Source: Aegilops tauschii subsp. strangulata
Lineage: Eukaryota > Streptophyta > Magnoliopsida > Poales > Poaceae
Direction of reading: 5' to 3'
Assembly (NCBI RefSeq): GCF_002575655.3
Contig: NC_053038.3
Location: 148,010,885-148,074,884, forward strand
Length of the DNA stretch: 64,000 nt
The position numbers and the translations under genes were made by a program. This document shows positions 24,081 through 36,344 of the stretch, piece by piece. The notes beneath the pieces are model-generated. The model did no database searches. It was not told the origin of the DNA and worked only from the letters and a program-made list of their open reading frames with translations. Numbering within the stretch: the stretch's first letter is position 1; every line of letters begins with the position of its first letter.

Positions 24081-27000
24081 ATGTCTTCACCGAGCAGAAT
24101 GGGAGGAGGAGTTCAGGGTATGTGGAGTGCTTATTTTAGGCTTTTGTTTATTTTGTTTGATGTTTATCTAGTTTCCTAAATCATCCTGCATATTGGTTTA
24201 TGCTCTGTTAGTTGTCAGCGTTTGTTTGCAATATTTTGTCACGTGATGTTTTGTAATTTCTGTTTCTGGTTCTTTTTGAATCAAGTAGGTGATTGCGGTT
24301 CTCATAATGATACACCAATTGGCTCTCGTTGTCCTGGTGGAAAGGATCATGGTGTCGAGGGAGGACATCAATTGAATTTGCCGATTGAAACTTCTCCCAT
24401 AAGTGTGGCCCCTCCTTCTGGTATGTGATTGATTTGTTTATTTTGTGTATGCTTGTTACTTTGATGTTGTACCAATTGGTGTTGCCTTGCTGTATCTAGT
24501 CCGGCATTTTGTTGGGAACAAACATGAAGTTAGTGTATGCACCACTATATTTATTTTGTATATGTGAACTCCACTATATGTATGTGTGAACTGCATTGTT
24601 GTTTTATTCAAGTTTTTTGTGCAATGCATTATTTTTTATTTTTAGCTTATGGTTGGAGCACTACATTTTATATATCTAAGTGTATTGCATTTGTTCTTTT
24701 TGTGCACTTTTTAACGACCATAGTCAAATTTCATTTTGACGCAGTGTCTGTTTTCCATGCTGGCGCGCCTGGGTTTGAGGAGGTTACTCAATTGATTGGC
24801 CATTATTTTGCAGAGGGTAATGTTGGTGTGAGCTTTGACCAGAGACGTCCCGTTTTGTCTGAGACACAATCGCAGTCTGTTGATGGTACAGAGGAAGTTA
24901 CACAGGATTGGATGGTCTCGGAACAGCTTCGTGAATATGAGTTGAAGCAAAGCAAGAAGAAGTTGAGGTTTGAAGGTGACTCAAAAGAGTTTGCGGAGAA
25001 GGAGAAGCAGAGGAGAGCTGCAGATGGTGCCAAGGGTGCCAAATTTGCCAAGGTGAAGAAGCCTTGTTTGCAGAAGAAGAGGCTGAGTACTGTTGCTGAG
25101 GAAGGTGGTACACCTCGGCGGAGTCCACGTGTTGCTGGCATGAACAAGAATCTTGGCAAGAGAACTGCTGAAGCTGGTGGGAAGGATGATCCTCAGTGCA
25201 AGCGACTACATGTCACTGAAGGTCCCAACTCTGATGATGACGACTTTGTGCTTGCTGATTTTGTGAGGGATGTTCATAGTGGTAGACGCGAAGACTGCGG
25301 TTCATCTAAGAGTCTACCCAAGCGTTCCCGTGATGATGTTGATGAAGATGTTTGTGGTTACTCTGGCGAGGAGGTGGATGTTGTTCCAAAGGTTTGTTGA
25401 AGTGGACTGCATTTGTTTCCTTCATTGTTATTCTATCTGTGTTTTCTCTGTCTCTTTTTTTATGGCTAGTCTTCTAATGTGGATTGCATTTCCCTTTACA
25501 CAGAGGAAGAAGTCTAGTAAGAGCAATGCAGCTGAAGATGATGCTGAGGGAGATGATTCTCGATTTAACAAGACCGTACGTTTGTCGCTTCCCACTGTTT
25601 GCAAGGTTGCTGCCTTGTTGAAAGACGCACACTATAGTCGTGTTCGGGATGCTGGATTTGGTGTTGTCTTTGAACTGATAGTAAAGAAAAATGTGTCGCG
25701 CATTCTTATGTGCTATTTGATGGGAGTGATTGAACCTGCCACCATGATAATGGACTTTGGGAATGGCAGGGTTCTTCGAATCAATCGTGATGTAGTTCAT
25801 CACATTTTTGACTTACCCATGGGACGTCACACTGCACCCATGCCTGCTGCCAGCGGCCATGATGACTCGTTGAGTGCCCTCAAGGATGAGCTTGGCTTTG
25901 ACCGTTCAAAAAGTATTAGTGTCAAGGACTTTCTTGAGAAGTTGAAGGTGTTGGTGGAGGAAGATGATCATGTGACTGTTGGCCTTGCTGGGAAGGTGTT
26001 CTTCCTGATACTCTACCAGAATTTGTTGTGCCCCGGGCCTGCAGTTCGTTTGGGTAGAGTTGCTGCAATGGTAGAGAACATGGATTATGCGGCTACGGCT
26101 CAGATGGACTTTTGCCAGCTTGTTGTTGATGAGTTGCAGGCAGCTGTGGTGAGGTGGCAAACAGAAGGCAGCAAGCAGAATTGTGCAGAGGGTTGTGCCA
26201 TTGTCCCCCTGATTATGTATCTTGACTGCTTGAAGCTTCGCAAATTTTCATTCATGCACACATTGACGCCACGTGCGTCATACCTGACGACCAAGGACCT
26301 GATGAAGTTATACAATGAGGGTGTGCTTGTGAAGGGAAAGATTTACTTGGAAACTTACAAATTTGGGATGCTGCCAGTTAGTGCATCTGAGTTTTTAATA
26401 TCAGTTTTTTTTAAAAGGTGCAGCCATTATAAATCCAAACTTTTGTAGTACTCACATGTGTACTTCTCTTTGCCTCTTGTCTTTTTTTGCAGTGGAAGGC
26501 GTCAGGTGATATTGTGTACAACCGTCCTGTTGCAGTTGTATGCGGCAGCTCTTATGCGGGACCTAGCACTCATGCTAGGTTTTATGAGCCTATATGTAGC
26601 CAGCTTCCTGCCCGTGATGATGAGGTGCCGCGTACTCGTGGTTTCATGGCTCGATAGATGTTTGATAATAGAAGCTCTTCTAAACAGACATTTGTTGGCA
26701 GCAAAAAGCACGAGGAGAATTATGAGCTTCTTCTGAAGGTTTTGAAGTTGACTGAAGATTTCCAAACCTCTGGTGACAGGTTGAGGACAGTTGCTGGTTT
26801 TTTCCCTGTTGGCCATGGCCCACGAGATGAAGATATTGTTGCTGCTCACAATTTTGATTGTGGCGTGATTGAAAGCCTAAAGATTGCAGTGACGAATGTT
26901 CGGTCTTCGTATGCTCAATTGAGACATTCACAAGAGGAAAAATGCGTTTGGTATGAGAAGGATGCTGGGCATATTTTGGATGAAATGAACCGTCAGGACG

Positions 27001-30000
27001 CTGGCGTTGGCGCTGATAATGTATGTTCTAGGTTTTTTGTGGCTTTTAACCTCTTTTGTGTATTATGTGGACTGCTCCTCACTATTTTTGTCTTTTGTGA
27101 TAGGCTGGAGTGGAATCTTCTGGTGTCCATGGAACTAGGGACGATGGAATTGGTCAGGTACAAGTACTTCTGCCATGTCTTTTCTGCCATGCGTCCCTCT
27201 TCTTAAACTTGCATTTGTTGCTTTCCATTTTTATTGTATTTTTTGTGTACTTCACGATTGTAAAGTGTATACTGCTTGTGCATAGTTGAAGTTTTTTCTT
27301 TTTTGGTCGTTACCGTCTTATTTTCGTTTTTGGTTTGTTCTATGCCTGTAGACTGGTGTTGCTGCTTGTGATGTGCACAAAGAGACCAACGATGGCTCTG
27401 GGAAGGATGAGGTCTTGGCTGATGCATCGTCCCCTTCGGATGTTGTAGCTGATAAGGTATAGTTATATTACTTGTTCTGTTAGTGTGTTGTAATCTAATT
27501 TTTTGTTGTTGTTGTTGTTGTAAACTTCATGTACGTTGTTATGCTCACCATATGCATTTTCATTTACATATGTTAGCTGCAATAGTTTTACATGTGTGAG
27601 CTTCAGTCTTTGACAGAAGTGAACTGCATTCCATTTCGCATGCGTGGTCCATAATGTTTTACATACGTAAGCTTCAGTATTTAACATAACTGAACTGTAG
27701 CGTTTGACAAAGTGAACTGCAGTTCTTTTTTATGTATATGTGGGTTGAAGTTGTAGTTGTTTTGATACACATGGGTTGTAGTTGTTGTTGTGTTAATTAT
27801 CCCCACGCTCATTTTGGTGTTATTGTGTGTTTTTAATCTTTCCACAGCCTGGAGAAGAAAACATGGAAGTTCACGTTGATCTAAATCAGGGCGGTTGGGC
27901 TGTTGATGGTGGTGGCAGTGTTGGTGCTTCTGCATCGGTAGTTGTCGACTGTGCAGACCCTTCTGTATCTCAAGAATCCCATGATGCTCTTTCCCCCAGT
28001 CGGCATGAAGATTCTGATTTTGGCATGGAAAAGCTGCTGGAGAATGTCGTCCCTGCTGTTAGTGTTGTTGCTTCCCCTGTTTGTCTGGCGGCCAACGATG
28101 TTCCTGAAGTATCGAGAGTGGAGCCTCATGTAGCTGAAGTATCTAAGGACATTGCGGTTGACTACACTGTTGTAAATCCAGAGAATGCTGATGTTGCTGC
28201 AGAAGGGCAGTCCAGTGAGGTTGTGGTGGATTCGTCGCAACCTATCCAAGAAAACGTTTTGGTCAGCTCTGAAGAACAACAACATGAAGACTCTGACACT
28301 GAAGGCAAGAGTTTTGTTTCGAACAGTGCAGTTGAAGTTTTTCTCATTTCATTTTGTTTAATTACTACGGTATCTATATTAGATGTTTAATTATAAGTGG
28401 AACTTGATCTTTTGTTTATGATTTTCAAAATAGCTAGTAGAATTTCCTTATATTAATATTTGAACTTCATTATTTTGGATAAGTGAACTTCATCTTTTTA
28501 TTACAGATGACGAACTTCCTGTTGTGACACCGTCGAGCATTGATCCAGCTCTTCTAAAAAGATACAATGAGTTCTACGCTGCTGTTATGAGGGTTCGGAA
28601 GGACAAGAAGAAGAAGTATGGTTTTTTAGAAATTGTTTTGTTCATATGTATTTTCTAATTTTGGTTTTTAGCCCTTTTTCTTTGTTGTTATTTATTTTAG
28701 TATCTTACGTTTCAGTTTTTCATGAAAAATTCAGGGACATGATTGCTTTTAAAACTGAGATGGGTGATATTACCATTGGCGAAGTTGGTCAATCCTTTTG
28801 GGATAAAGGGATGCTCACTACAAGACTTGTAGATCTTGGGGTTTCTTTGCTGGTAGATAAGTTTAAGGGATCTCCGACAATGGTTGTCCCGTACCATATT
28901 TGTGTGAGAATGCAAAAAAAATTGTTTTATTATTTTGATTTTCTTTTTTGATTTCGTGTGACGACATGTTTTCTTGAGCACTATTTGATTTTGGGTTTTG
29001 TATTGGCAGACAAATATTTGGAATGGTGGTACTGTAGGCAGGAGTGTTAAAATGATGTTCTCTTCAAAAGCCGAGGAGCGTGTTGATAAAAAGGATATGG
29101 TGAGTAACATTTTTATGTGTCGAAAACTATATTTTGCGTGTTTGTTTTTATAGTGTTCTGTTTCTTCTTCTTATAATAATTTTATTTATTTTTTCGTGCT
29201 TCGAACAGGTCCTTTTTGCAACTTTTGATCCGCCAGATACGAGGGATGGCATTGGTCATTATTGTGTAGTTGCGTTAAATTTGAAAGAAAGGCGGTTTGA
29301 ATTTCTTGACTCGCACAATAAACCTGGCAGCCCTGATGCGATCAGGGTTTTTAGGAGGATGGTTAAAAATATCAAGCGTGCATGGAAAGAAGGAAGCTCA
29401 AGTTCTGATGAGCCGCTAAATCCTCTTACACTTGATGGATTTGTGTTGAAACATGTCATTGTCCCAATGCAGCCTAATGGGTGTGTTCCGTATAGCCCCT
29501 CTTCACCATATTGCTCAAGTTTTTTTAATTTCATTTTGTGAAACTGATGTTTTCTATTCTTTTATTGCAGGCATGATTGTGGATTCTATATGTTTCAATT
29601 CCTGCAGACTTGGGATGGTGTTCGAGTTGCTCAGTTTGGGGTGGAGCACATTGGCTACATCAGAAAGGCCATGCTCTATAGTTGGCTCACATCGAGAAAG
29701 TGTTCCCTTGATTTAACATCACTTTTAATTTTTGCAGATAAAGGTTGTTTTAGTGAACTTCTTTATCCTTCCTTTATTTATTTTTTGTCTACTGCTTGCT
29801 TCCGGTTCCTACGGGATTTTTTTAGTAGTTTGTTTAGTTAAGTTCGTGATTTAGAATGTATGTGTATATTTATTTGTTGTGTTAATGGGATGCATTTTAT
29901 TTTTTGGGCAAGTGAGCTGCATTGTTCTTTATAAGTGGGCTGCATTGTTGTATACAAGTGGGCTGCATTGTTGTATACATTTTTTTATTCTGCATTGCTG

Positions 30001-30559
30001 TAGACAAGTGGACTGCATTGCTGTAGACAATTGTGCTGCATTCTATTCTTTAGTGAACTGCATTTTTCTATTTTAATGAGATGTATTACATGTTTTTTGG
30101 TTTTGTGTTTTGTGCTGAGTGTTTCCATGTTTTTTCTACATGGTTTTAGGTTTTGATGGGGGGCTTCATGAAGGTTGTACGTCACTGTTCGAGTCCCAGG
30201 GTTCTGATGTGGTTATGGAGGATTGCGCCATTGAAATTTCTCCAGATAATTCTGGTTCTTTGGCTGGAGATGGTTTGAACACAGTTGTGGCGTCTGGACC
30301 TGATGGTGGAAGTGTTTCTCGACCTAGCTCTCCACACGATGTATTTGATGTTGATGATGATGATTTTGTTACGTCGTCTCCTCGCGTCACGAGGACTCGG
30401 AGTGCAGCAATTAATCGTCCTCCGGTGGTGGGAGGTTATGACAGAAGTGAGGGGGAGGAAAATTTCGGGGAGTTCCCCGTTACGGTGGGAGGTCATGGGC
30501 CGAGCGATGCGCGTTTCTCTCATACACGTACGCGCGTGTGTGCGAGGCGTTGGCTCTAA
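24081..30559 (+). pseudogene. Ulp1-like (C48) cysteine protease gene, 14 exons, one internal stop
   Basis: Proposed coding exons: 24081-24117, 24289-24420, 24745-25391, 25504-26376, 26493-27020, 27104-27157, 27352-27456, 27848-28304, 28507-28615, 28735-28903, 29010-29099, 29209-29480, 29571-29743, 30150-30559. Together they give 4056 nt in one frame (1351 codons plus stop), with AG acceptors and GT donors except a GC donor at 28305. The N-terminal third is acidic/basic with Lys/Arg clusters. Exon 4 (about 273-563) holds the conserved region preceding the protease in grass Ulp1-type transposon proteins (FDLPMG). The protease has His1084 (GHYCVVAL), Asp1101 (FEFLDS), Gln1155 and Cys1161 (HDCGFYMF), the full catalytic set of SUMO/Ulp1 peptidases. 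One in-frame TAG (26655-26657, codon 618) breaks it. The last exon may run into inserted DNA. Ulp1 genes occur in Mutator-like (Kaonashi-type) and CACTA elements. Confidence 0.8.
29885..30070 (+). repeat. Dense cluster of (A/G)CTGCATT motifs in intron 13
   Basis: CTGCATT recurs about seven times with spacing near 20-27 bp, some units sharing TGTAGACAA or TGTATACAAGTGG. It is the clearest local array of the motif found throughout the element. Confidence 0.75.
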
Positions 30560-31085
30560 CTGAACCCGAGCGAGGCGTTGGCTCTAACTGAACACGAGCG
30601 AGGCGTTGGGCTCTAACTGAACCCGAGCGATTGCACTGCAGGCTACGCGTTACTGAACCTGAGCGGTCGATCGATGGCTGTTAACTGAACCCGATCGAGC
30701 GATTCCTTCGCTACTGCTGCTAACTGAAGCCGATCGATTGGATGAACAGTGAGCGTTGCGGGGGGGGGGGGGGGTTGGATGAACAGTGAGCGGTGGCGTT
30801 GCCTCCGGATGAACAGGACCCCGTGGTGTGGTGGAGGGCTGGATGAACAGTAGACGGTGGAGGGGTGCCCGTGGTGGAGTGGTTGAACAGGACCCCGTGG
30901 TGTGGAGGGCTGGATGAACAATAGACGGTGGAGGGGTGCCCGTGGAGGGGTGGTTGAACAGTAGCCGGTGGAGTAGCGCGCGGTGGAGGCTGGATGAACA
31001 GGAGCCCGTGGAGGCTGGAGGAGGTCGACGGTAGCCTGTGGAGGCTGGAGGAGGTCGACGGTGGAGATGAACAGTATCCCGTGGA
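30560..31085. repeat. Degenerate tandem repeats with TGAACAGTAG and AACTGAACCCGA cores
   Basis: First AACTGAACCCGAGCG units (30540-30700), then GATGAACAGTAG-type units with CCGTGGTGTGGAGG or GCCCGTGG (30770-31080), plus a poly-G run near 30760. Composition changes abruptly from the Ulp1 gene, so this is probably the start of inserted DNA. Confidence 0.6.
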
Positions 31086-31090
31086 GTCCC

Positions 31091-31450
31091 GTTTTGCGGT
31101 ACGCCACACCCCTCCCGATGAACAGGACCCCCGTTTCGACCGTAGGAGGTCCGTTTTGCGGTATGCCACACCCCTCCCGATCAACAGGACCCCCGTTTCG
31201 ACCGTAGGAGGTCCGTTTCGTCCATTTTGCGGTACGCCACACCCCTCCCGATCAACAGGACCCCCGTTTCGACCGTAGGAGGTCTGCGTCCGTTTTACGG
31301 TACGCCACACCCCTGCCAATCAACAGGACCCCCGTTTCGACCGTAGGAGGTCCGTTTCCTCCGTTTTGCGGTACGCCACACCCCTCCCGAATAACAGGAC
31401 CCCGTTCCGAACGTAGGAGGTCCGTTTCCCCCGTTTTGCGGTACGCCAGG
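31091..31450. repeat. Minisatellite, six units of 62-71 bp
   Basis: Units begin near 31091, 31153, 31224, 31292, 31363 and 31433 with GTTTTGCGGTACGCCACACC and contain AACAGGACCCCCGTTTCGAC. Confidence 0.85.
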
Positions 31451-31487
31451 CCTCGTTTCCATCGCCTGTTCCGTCCAAGCCCTCCGA

Positions 31488-31660
31488 TGAACACGACCAC
31501 GCATTCCGTTCCGACCCAGCCGGTTGGCTCCCACGCATTCCGTTGCCTCCCGATGAACACGACGCATTCCGTTGCCTCCCGATGAACACGACGCATTCCG
31601 TTGCCTCCCCATGAACACGACGCATTCCGTTGCCTCCCCATGAACACGATGACGACGCTG
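31488..31660. repeat. Minisatellite of 29 bp, about five units
   Basis: The unit contains GATGAACACGACGCATTCCG and TTGCCTCCC. The last units are nearly identical. Confidence 0.85.
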
Positions 31661-31919
31661 TTTCTCCGTTCCGACCCAGCCATGTACATGAGCCCTGGCC
31701 GTACGTATGCGCGAGTAGGCGTTCGAGACCCTGCCCGTATGTACACATACGTGGCCGTATTTTCTTTCTTGCACCCTGGCCGCTGTACGTACGTGTACAT
31801 GCTACGTGCGCGCCTCTACTACGACACGTGCGCACCTCTACATCGACCAGTATGTACGTACACGTTCGCGACCAGAATGACAATTCTACGTACGCTTCGA
31901 CCAGGTGGGTCCCGACTGT

Positions 31920-32330
31920 CAGGCACTTCCTTGCCTGCGAAGATGTAGCTGGTGGGTCCCAGCGGTCAGGGGGGCGAATCGTTTTGTTTTTTTGCCCGGA
32001 TGCACTTCCTTGCGTGCGAAGGTGTAGCTGCTGGGTCCCAGCAGTCAGGGGGGCGAATCATTTTTTTGCCCGGACGCACTTCCTTGCGTGCGAAGGTGTA
32101 GCTGGTGGGTCCCAGCAGTCGGGGGCGAATCGTTTTTTTTGGAAGCACTTCCTTGCGTGCGAAGATGTAGCTGGTGGGTCCCAGCAGTCAGGGGCGAATC
32201 GTTTTTTTACGGACGCACTTCCTTGCGTGCGAAGATGTAGCTCGTGGGTCCCAGCAGTCAGGGGGCGAATCATTTTTTTCGCGAAATATGGTGGCCCGTC
32301 TGGTGGGTCCCCGCTGTCAGGTGGAGGAAT
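31920..32330. repeat. Minisatellite of about 70-80 bp, five to six units
   Basis: Each unit has CTTCCTTGCGTGCGAAG, ATGTAGCTGGTGGGTCCCAG and a CAGTCAGGGGGCGAATC tail followed by a T run. Confidence 0.85.
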
Positions 32331-34180
32331 AATTATTTTTGTGTAATAAGGAGGCACTTCCTTCCGGCTGCCGTGGACCCAGCTATCAGCCTCTCCACGT
32401 ACAGTCCATGTCTGATGGAAGTCGTTCCTTGACCACGTTGACCACGCCGCACCAAGAGCACCAGGGCGGTGGACGACGGCGAGGCCTAGGAAGGGGACGA
32501 CGCGGAGCCGGGGAAGACGCGGCAGTGGATGCACACACGGAGAGGAGTACGAGGGTTCACTGGTTCGGCTGCGCTGCCGTCGCCGCAGAATAACAGGGGG
32601 TGTGGGTGAGTGGAGGGATGGCCTGGCTAGCGGTGGGAGTAGTAGGGGGCGGTGAGGCCTCCGCGGCAGCACAGCCGGCCACGGGAGGCAGGAGCAGGTG
32701 GCACGACCAGCGCTGCTTTGGGCGGCTGGAGCAAGAAGACCAGAGGTTGAAGAAGCACGACGGCCGTTGGATGGACATCGTACGGTCACTGCAGCTAGAA
32801 TCGTTTATATTGACTAAGTTGACAAAGCCCTTGGTACGTCAACTTAGTAGGCCCACAGGTCAGCTTCCGAAATGGTGCGCCCCAGATGTCAGGGGGAGGA
32901 ACCATTTTTTGGGCGGGTGAAGCTAGAATATCCGAGATTGAAGAAGAAGCACGGCATCCGTTGGATGGACATCCAACGGCCACTGCTGCTAGAACCGTGT
33001 GTTGACTATAAGTTGACAAAGCCTTGCATACGCGTCAACTCTGTTTTTTAGGGGACGCGTCAACTTAGTAAGGCCAGAAGTGTGTGGCAGAGAACTTAGA
33101 GCCCATTTGAGATTTGTAAGAATTTGTAGCCCATTTTTGAATTCTAATGGAATTTACTACAGCCCATTTACAGTTTGTTAAAAGTACAGCCCATTTCAAC
33201 CAACCGTTCAAAACAGAATTCAATAAAATTTCCCACATTTTGATGGGATCCGAAATATTTTTATCCCGCAATTTCTAGTCAGATTAAATACAATTTCAAT
33301 ATAAATTTATATTACGTAAAAATCCAACGAAACATTGCGCTCGCAACAATTAATGAAATTAAAATTTCCAATATCCAAAAATAATATTTTATAAAGTAAT
33401 CACGTGTTTGGTGCATTTTTTTATAGTTACTGCCCAGTTTTTATAATTACATCCCATTTATTATTTCTTAAAGCCCATTTTCTTGTTAAGCCTAATGCAT
33501 CCCTCCTAGGAAAGATTTGCAGCCGAGTGGGGCGGAGAATAACAACTTGACCTTGCCTGGGTATTCCTAAAAAAGTATAGCTGGGCTACCCATTTTCAGC
33601 TTGAAAAAAATTAATATCTGGGCTCGATATCTGGCCTGGGCTAGACGGGCCACAGCCCGCCCAGTTAATACCTGCGGTGATGTTTTCGTTGTTGTTCAGA
33701 GGAGAAAAATTAATATATGGGCTAAACATCGAAAAACTCTGCAATGCTCACACCTCAAAAACACAAATACTGCTCGAGCTGCTTGGTCCCAGCTGTCGGC
33801 CGCTTCTTGAATTCTCTCGTTTATTGACTACTACATAGGTTGACAATGGTGTGGGACTGTGATGTCAGGAAACCAGGAGGAAGCAAAATAAATTATAGTT
33901 ATATATATTTATAATAAGGAGGCACTTGCGTACGTGAGGCTATGGACCTGGTGGGTCCCCATTGTTATCCTCTCCAAGTAAAGTCATCTCCTCGCCCGCG
34001 CGCGCTTTCCGCCCGAAATAGTCAGCGCCGCCCACCCCGCTTCTCGGTGCAGGCGATTGCTCTGCCTTCAAACGACACAAGTGCCATCCGTCCATCCATC
34101 TACCGCCCACATTAATGATATGCGGTTGCCGAGGCGGCTACTCCCGCGCCACACGTCCGTCCCTCCGCCCGCCCACCATT
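32331..34180. other. Non-coding repeat-derived sequence
   Basis: Two diverged copies of a block with GTTGGATGGACATC (about 32755 and 32960) are followed by TTGAC...AAGTTGACAAAGCC. From 33100 to 33500 the hexamer-like AGCCCATTT recurs. No gene was found. The style is that of terminal regions of Triticeae DNA transposons. Confidence 0.4.
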
Positions 34181-34182
34181 GC

Positions 34183-34190
34183 TATATAAA
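34183..34190 (+). promoter_or_regulatory. TATA box (TATATAAA) of the 34263 ORF
   Basis: It is 72 bp upstream of the ATG in a GC-rich context, well placed for a short-leader plant promoter. Confidence 0.5.
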
Positions 34191-34262
34191 CTGCAGCGCC
34201 GGCCATAGCCGCAGTCATCCGCATCTGTTCCCTTTCTCCTGTCCACACCACTACTGCCCACC

Positions 34263-35117
34263 ATGGCTTCCTCGCACTCCAGCGCTCTTCGAGACGGGCG
34301 GACGACGGACCACAAGGAGATGGCAGCCATTGCTGCCGACCGGCTGGCCGGCAGGCAGCCGGAGGACGACGACGTCCCAATGGAGAACATGGTAGTCGAC
34401 GATCCGGCGCCAACCCCCTCCTCCGCGCCATCCTCGCCGGTGCATTGCACCATGACCATCGGCGAGGCCCGTGCCCAATATATGGACAGGGTGAGGCAGA
34501 TGTGTGAGGAGCAGTTCCGGGAGGCGCAGGCTGACGCCGCCTACAACCACCATGTCCTCCAGGAGCACCTGCAGGCGGAGGAGCAGATCGCCGCGGAGCG
34601 GGCGGAGCAGAAGGCACTGCTCGACTCGTACCGCTCCGCCCGCAAGGGCCGCCTTGAGCGCTGGCGGTACCGCATGCGAGTGGCGGAGGCTGCGGCCGCC
34701 TACAACGAGGCTAGCAAAGAGGGCGATGAAGCGGGCGAGGCGCTGTTTGGTGAGACCGAGGACGAGGCAGAGGACAATGCCGGCTCCGACGAGTCCCCGC
34801 TCCGCTGGCGTCGAAGAGGCCCTACTCCGCCGAGGCCCCGCGGCGCCAACAACGAGGCAGAGGACACCGCCGGCTCCGCCGAGGCCCCGCCCCGCCAACA
34901 ACGAGGCAGAGGACATCACCGGCTCAGCCGAGGCCCCACCCTGCCAGCAACGTGGGGGAGGATTTCCACCGCTCCGCTGAGGCGCCGCCCGCCGGCAACG
35001 AGACAGAGGACGTCGCCGGCTCCGCTGAGGCCCCGCCCCGCTGCCAACGAGGCCGCGCCACACAGAAAACGAGGAAGAGTAGAACACGGTAGGTCGCCGC
35101 CGCTCAGGTCCAAGTAA
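34263..35117 (+). CDS. Hypothetical single-exon protein, 284 aa, coiled-coil with minisatellite tail
   Basis: The start codon sits in a good plant context (CCACCATGGC). The product begins MASSHSSAL, has a Pro/Ala-rich linker (about 45-62), then a long Ala/Glu/Arg-rich helix (about 63-165, likely coiled coil), then an Arg/Pro-rich tail. The tail is encoded by a 49-bp minisatellite, so successive units are read in different frames and the tail is unlikely to be conserved. No enzymatic motif was seen. It resembles uncharacterised grass proteins found in repeat DNA. It is intact as an ORF; expression is unknown. Confidence 0.5.
   Translation: MASSHSSALRDGRTTDHKEMAAIAADRLAGRQPEDDDVPMENMVVDDPAPTPSSAPSSPVHCTMTIGEARAQYMDRVRQMCEEQFREAQADAAYNHHVLQEHLQAEEQIAAERAEQKALLDSYRSARKGRLERWRYRMRVAEAAAAYNEASKEGDEAGEALFGETEDEAEDNAGSDESPLRWRRRGPTPPRPRGANNEAEDTAGSAEAPPRQQRGRGHHRLSRGPTLPATWGRISTAPLRRRPPATRQRTSPAPLRPRPAANEAAPHRKRGRVEHGRSPPLRSK
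34848..35060. repeat. 49-bp minisatellite inside the hypothetical ORF
   Basis: Units start near 34848, 34897, 34946, 34994 and 35043, each with (A)CAACGAGGCAGAGGAC followed by GGCTCCGCCGAGGCCCC. A unit of 49 is not a multiple of three. Confidence 0.8.
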
Positions 35118-35788
35118 GGCCACCGCTGCTACCCTCCGGTTGAAGCCAAGCTAGGCGGGTTGACCATTGACGGCCGGTTAGCTTCTTGGAGAGATGCGCT
35201 GGAGAAGAACGCTGCTTCTACTTAACTGCTGGTGCAGTTGGCTGACTAACACGTGGGCCCAACAGGCCACATGTCAGTTACGCAACTGCACGTGCAGTTA
35301 AGTCACTGAAGCTTCTGTTCGGCTCAGCGGGACACAGGTGGGTAGCTTCGGTTAATTAATTATACCTCCAGCGCACCCCTTTTTAGTTGAAGAATGTATC
35401 AAATGTAATGAAATCCGGCATGTTTATATGAAATCCGACCGTGTATGAATGAATTTATTTCGATTAGTTCGAATTCCTGTATCACTGGCATTGGATGAAC
35501 ATGCAAAACAATACGTACTAGCAATACGTACTGGCAACGAGGTGAAGTAGATAACCCTGTTTACACAGAGGTGCAAAGGAAACAATTAGTGGTCAATAAT
35601 GGTGGATGACACAGAAGACAACAAAAAGAAGCATCTACCTTATCTAAATGGGAAGAAAGCAAGACAGTAGCATTTCTCAAACGGTGGCATTGATTAATAT
35701 TAACATAGAGATTATATTAACAATAAAATTCGTTAAACATGTAATTTGCTTTTAACTATGGCATTGCATCAATTTTCCAGCGGCATTA
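35118..35788. other. AT-rich non-coding interval
   Basis: No gene, RNA or clear repeat was recognised. Confidence 0.4.
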
Positions 35789-35791
35789 TTA

Positions 35792-36101
35792 GAGGGTGTT
35801 TGTTCATAGGGACATTTTGGTGTGGGGACTAAAAAAACTCCGTGTCAGTCCCATCTAAACAAAATAGGAGGGACTTTTAGGGACTAAAAGTGGGCATTTG
35901 GGACTAAAGAAAGAAGACCCCGAGGGAGTCTTTTTGGGACTTTTGCCAATAGTTGCCCTGCCATGCATCACACCTTGTCTCTATTAGTTCATTACTAGGG
36001 GTAACATGGTCTTTTAGCATGTCATTTAATAACCTCTAGTCCATGTTTAGTCCCTGGAACCAAGCAGGTAGGGACTAGGAAGTTTTTAACCAAACAGGGC
36101 C
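35792..36101. mobile_element. Tourist-like MITE (PIF/Harbinger), 310 bp
   Basis: It is flanked by TTA on both sides (35789-35791 and 36102-36104), the 3-bp target duplication of this superfamily. The ends are GAGGGTGTTTG and CAAACAGGGCC, inverted and near-complementary. The interior repeats GGGACTAAA-type blocks in both orientations. Confidence 0.75.
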
Positions 36102-36344
36102 TTAGATTAACAACAACAAATGAGTTGCACGGGACAGTGGACGCACCAGCACCATGTGCATCTACCGATGTACTGTGGTCATGCACAGTCTGTTGCAACA
36201 AAGAACAAACAACCAAGGAGCGTATTTGCGTTGGTCCCAGTTTTGTTATCTTTAGACACCTTTCCCTATGTAAGCGCAGCAAATCTAGTCCTGCTCAAAC
36301 TCTACAGCCTTGTCCCTTCCTTTCCTTTTTGAACTAGTACTTTT

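Noticed and set aside
28817..28830. CACTACAAGA as a CACTA left terminus
   Set aside because: It lies in a coding exon of the Ulp1 gene and lacks the following terminal repeat.
29700..29738. A 45-bp intron (GTGTTCC...TTGCAG) in Ulp1 exon 13
   Set aside because: It is too short for a plant intron, and joining it creates a stop at once.
30643..31883. Several overlapping minus-strand frames of 160-199 codons
   Set aside because: They are translations of minisatellites and repeat the same peptide in shifting frames.
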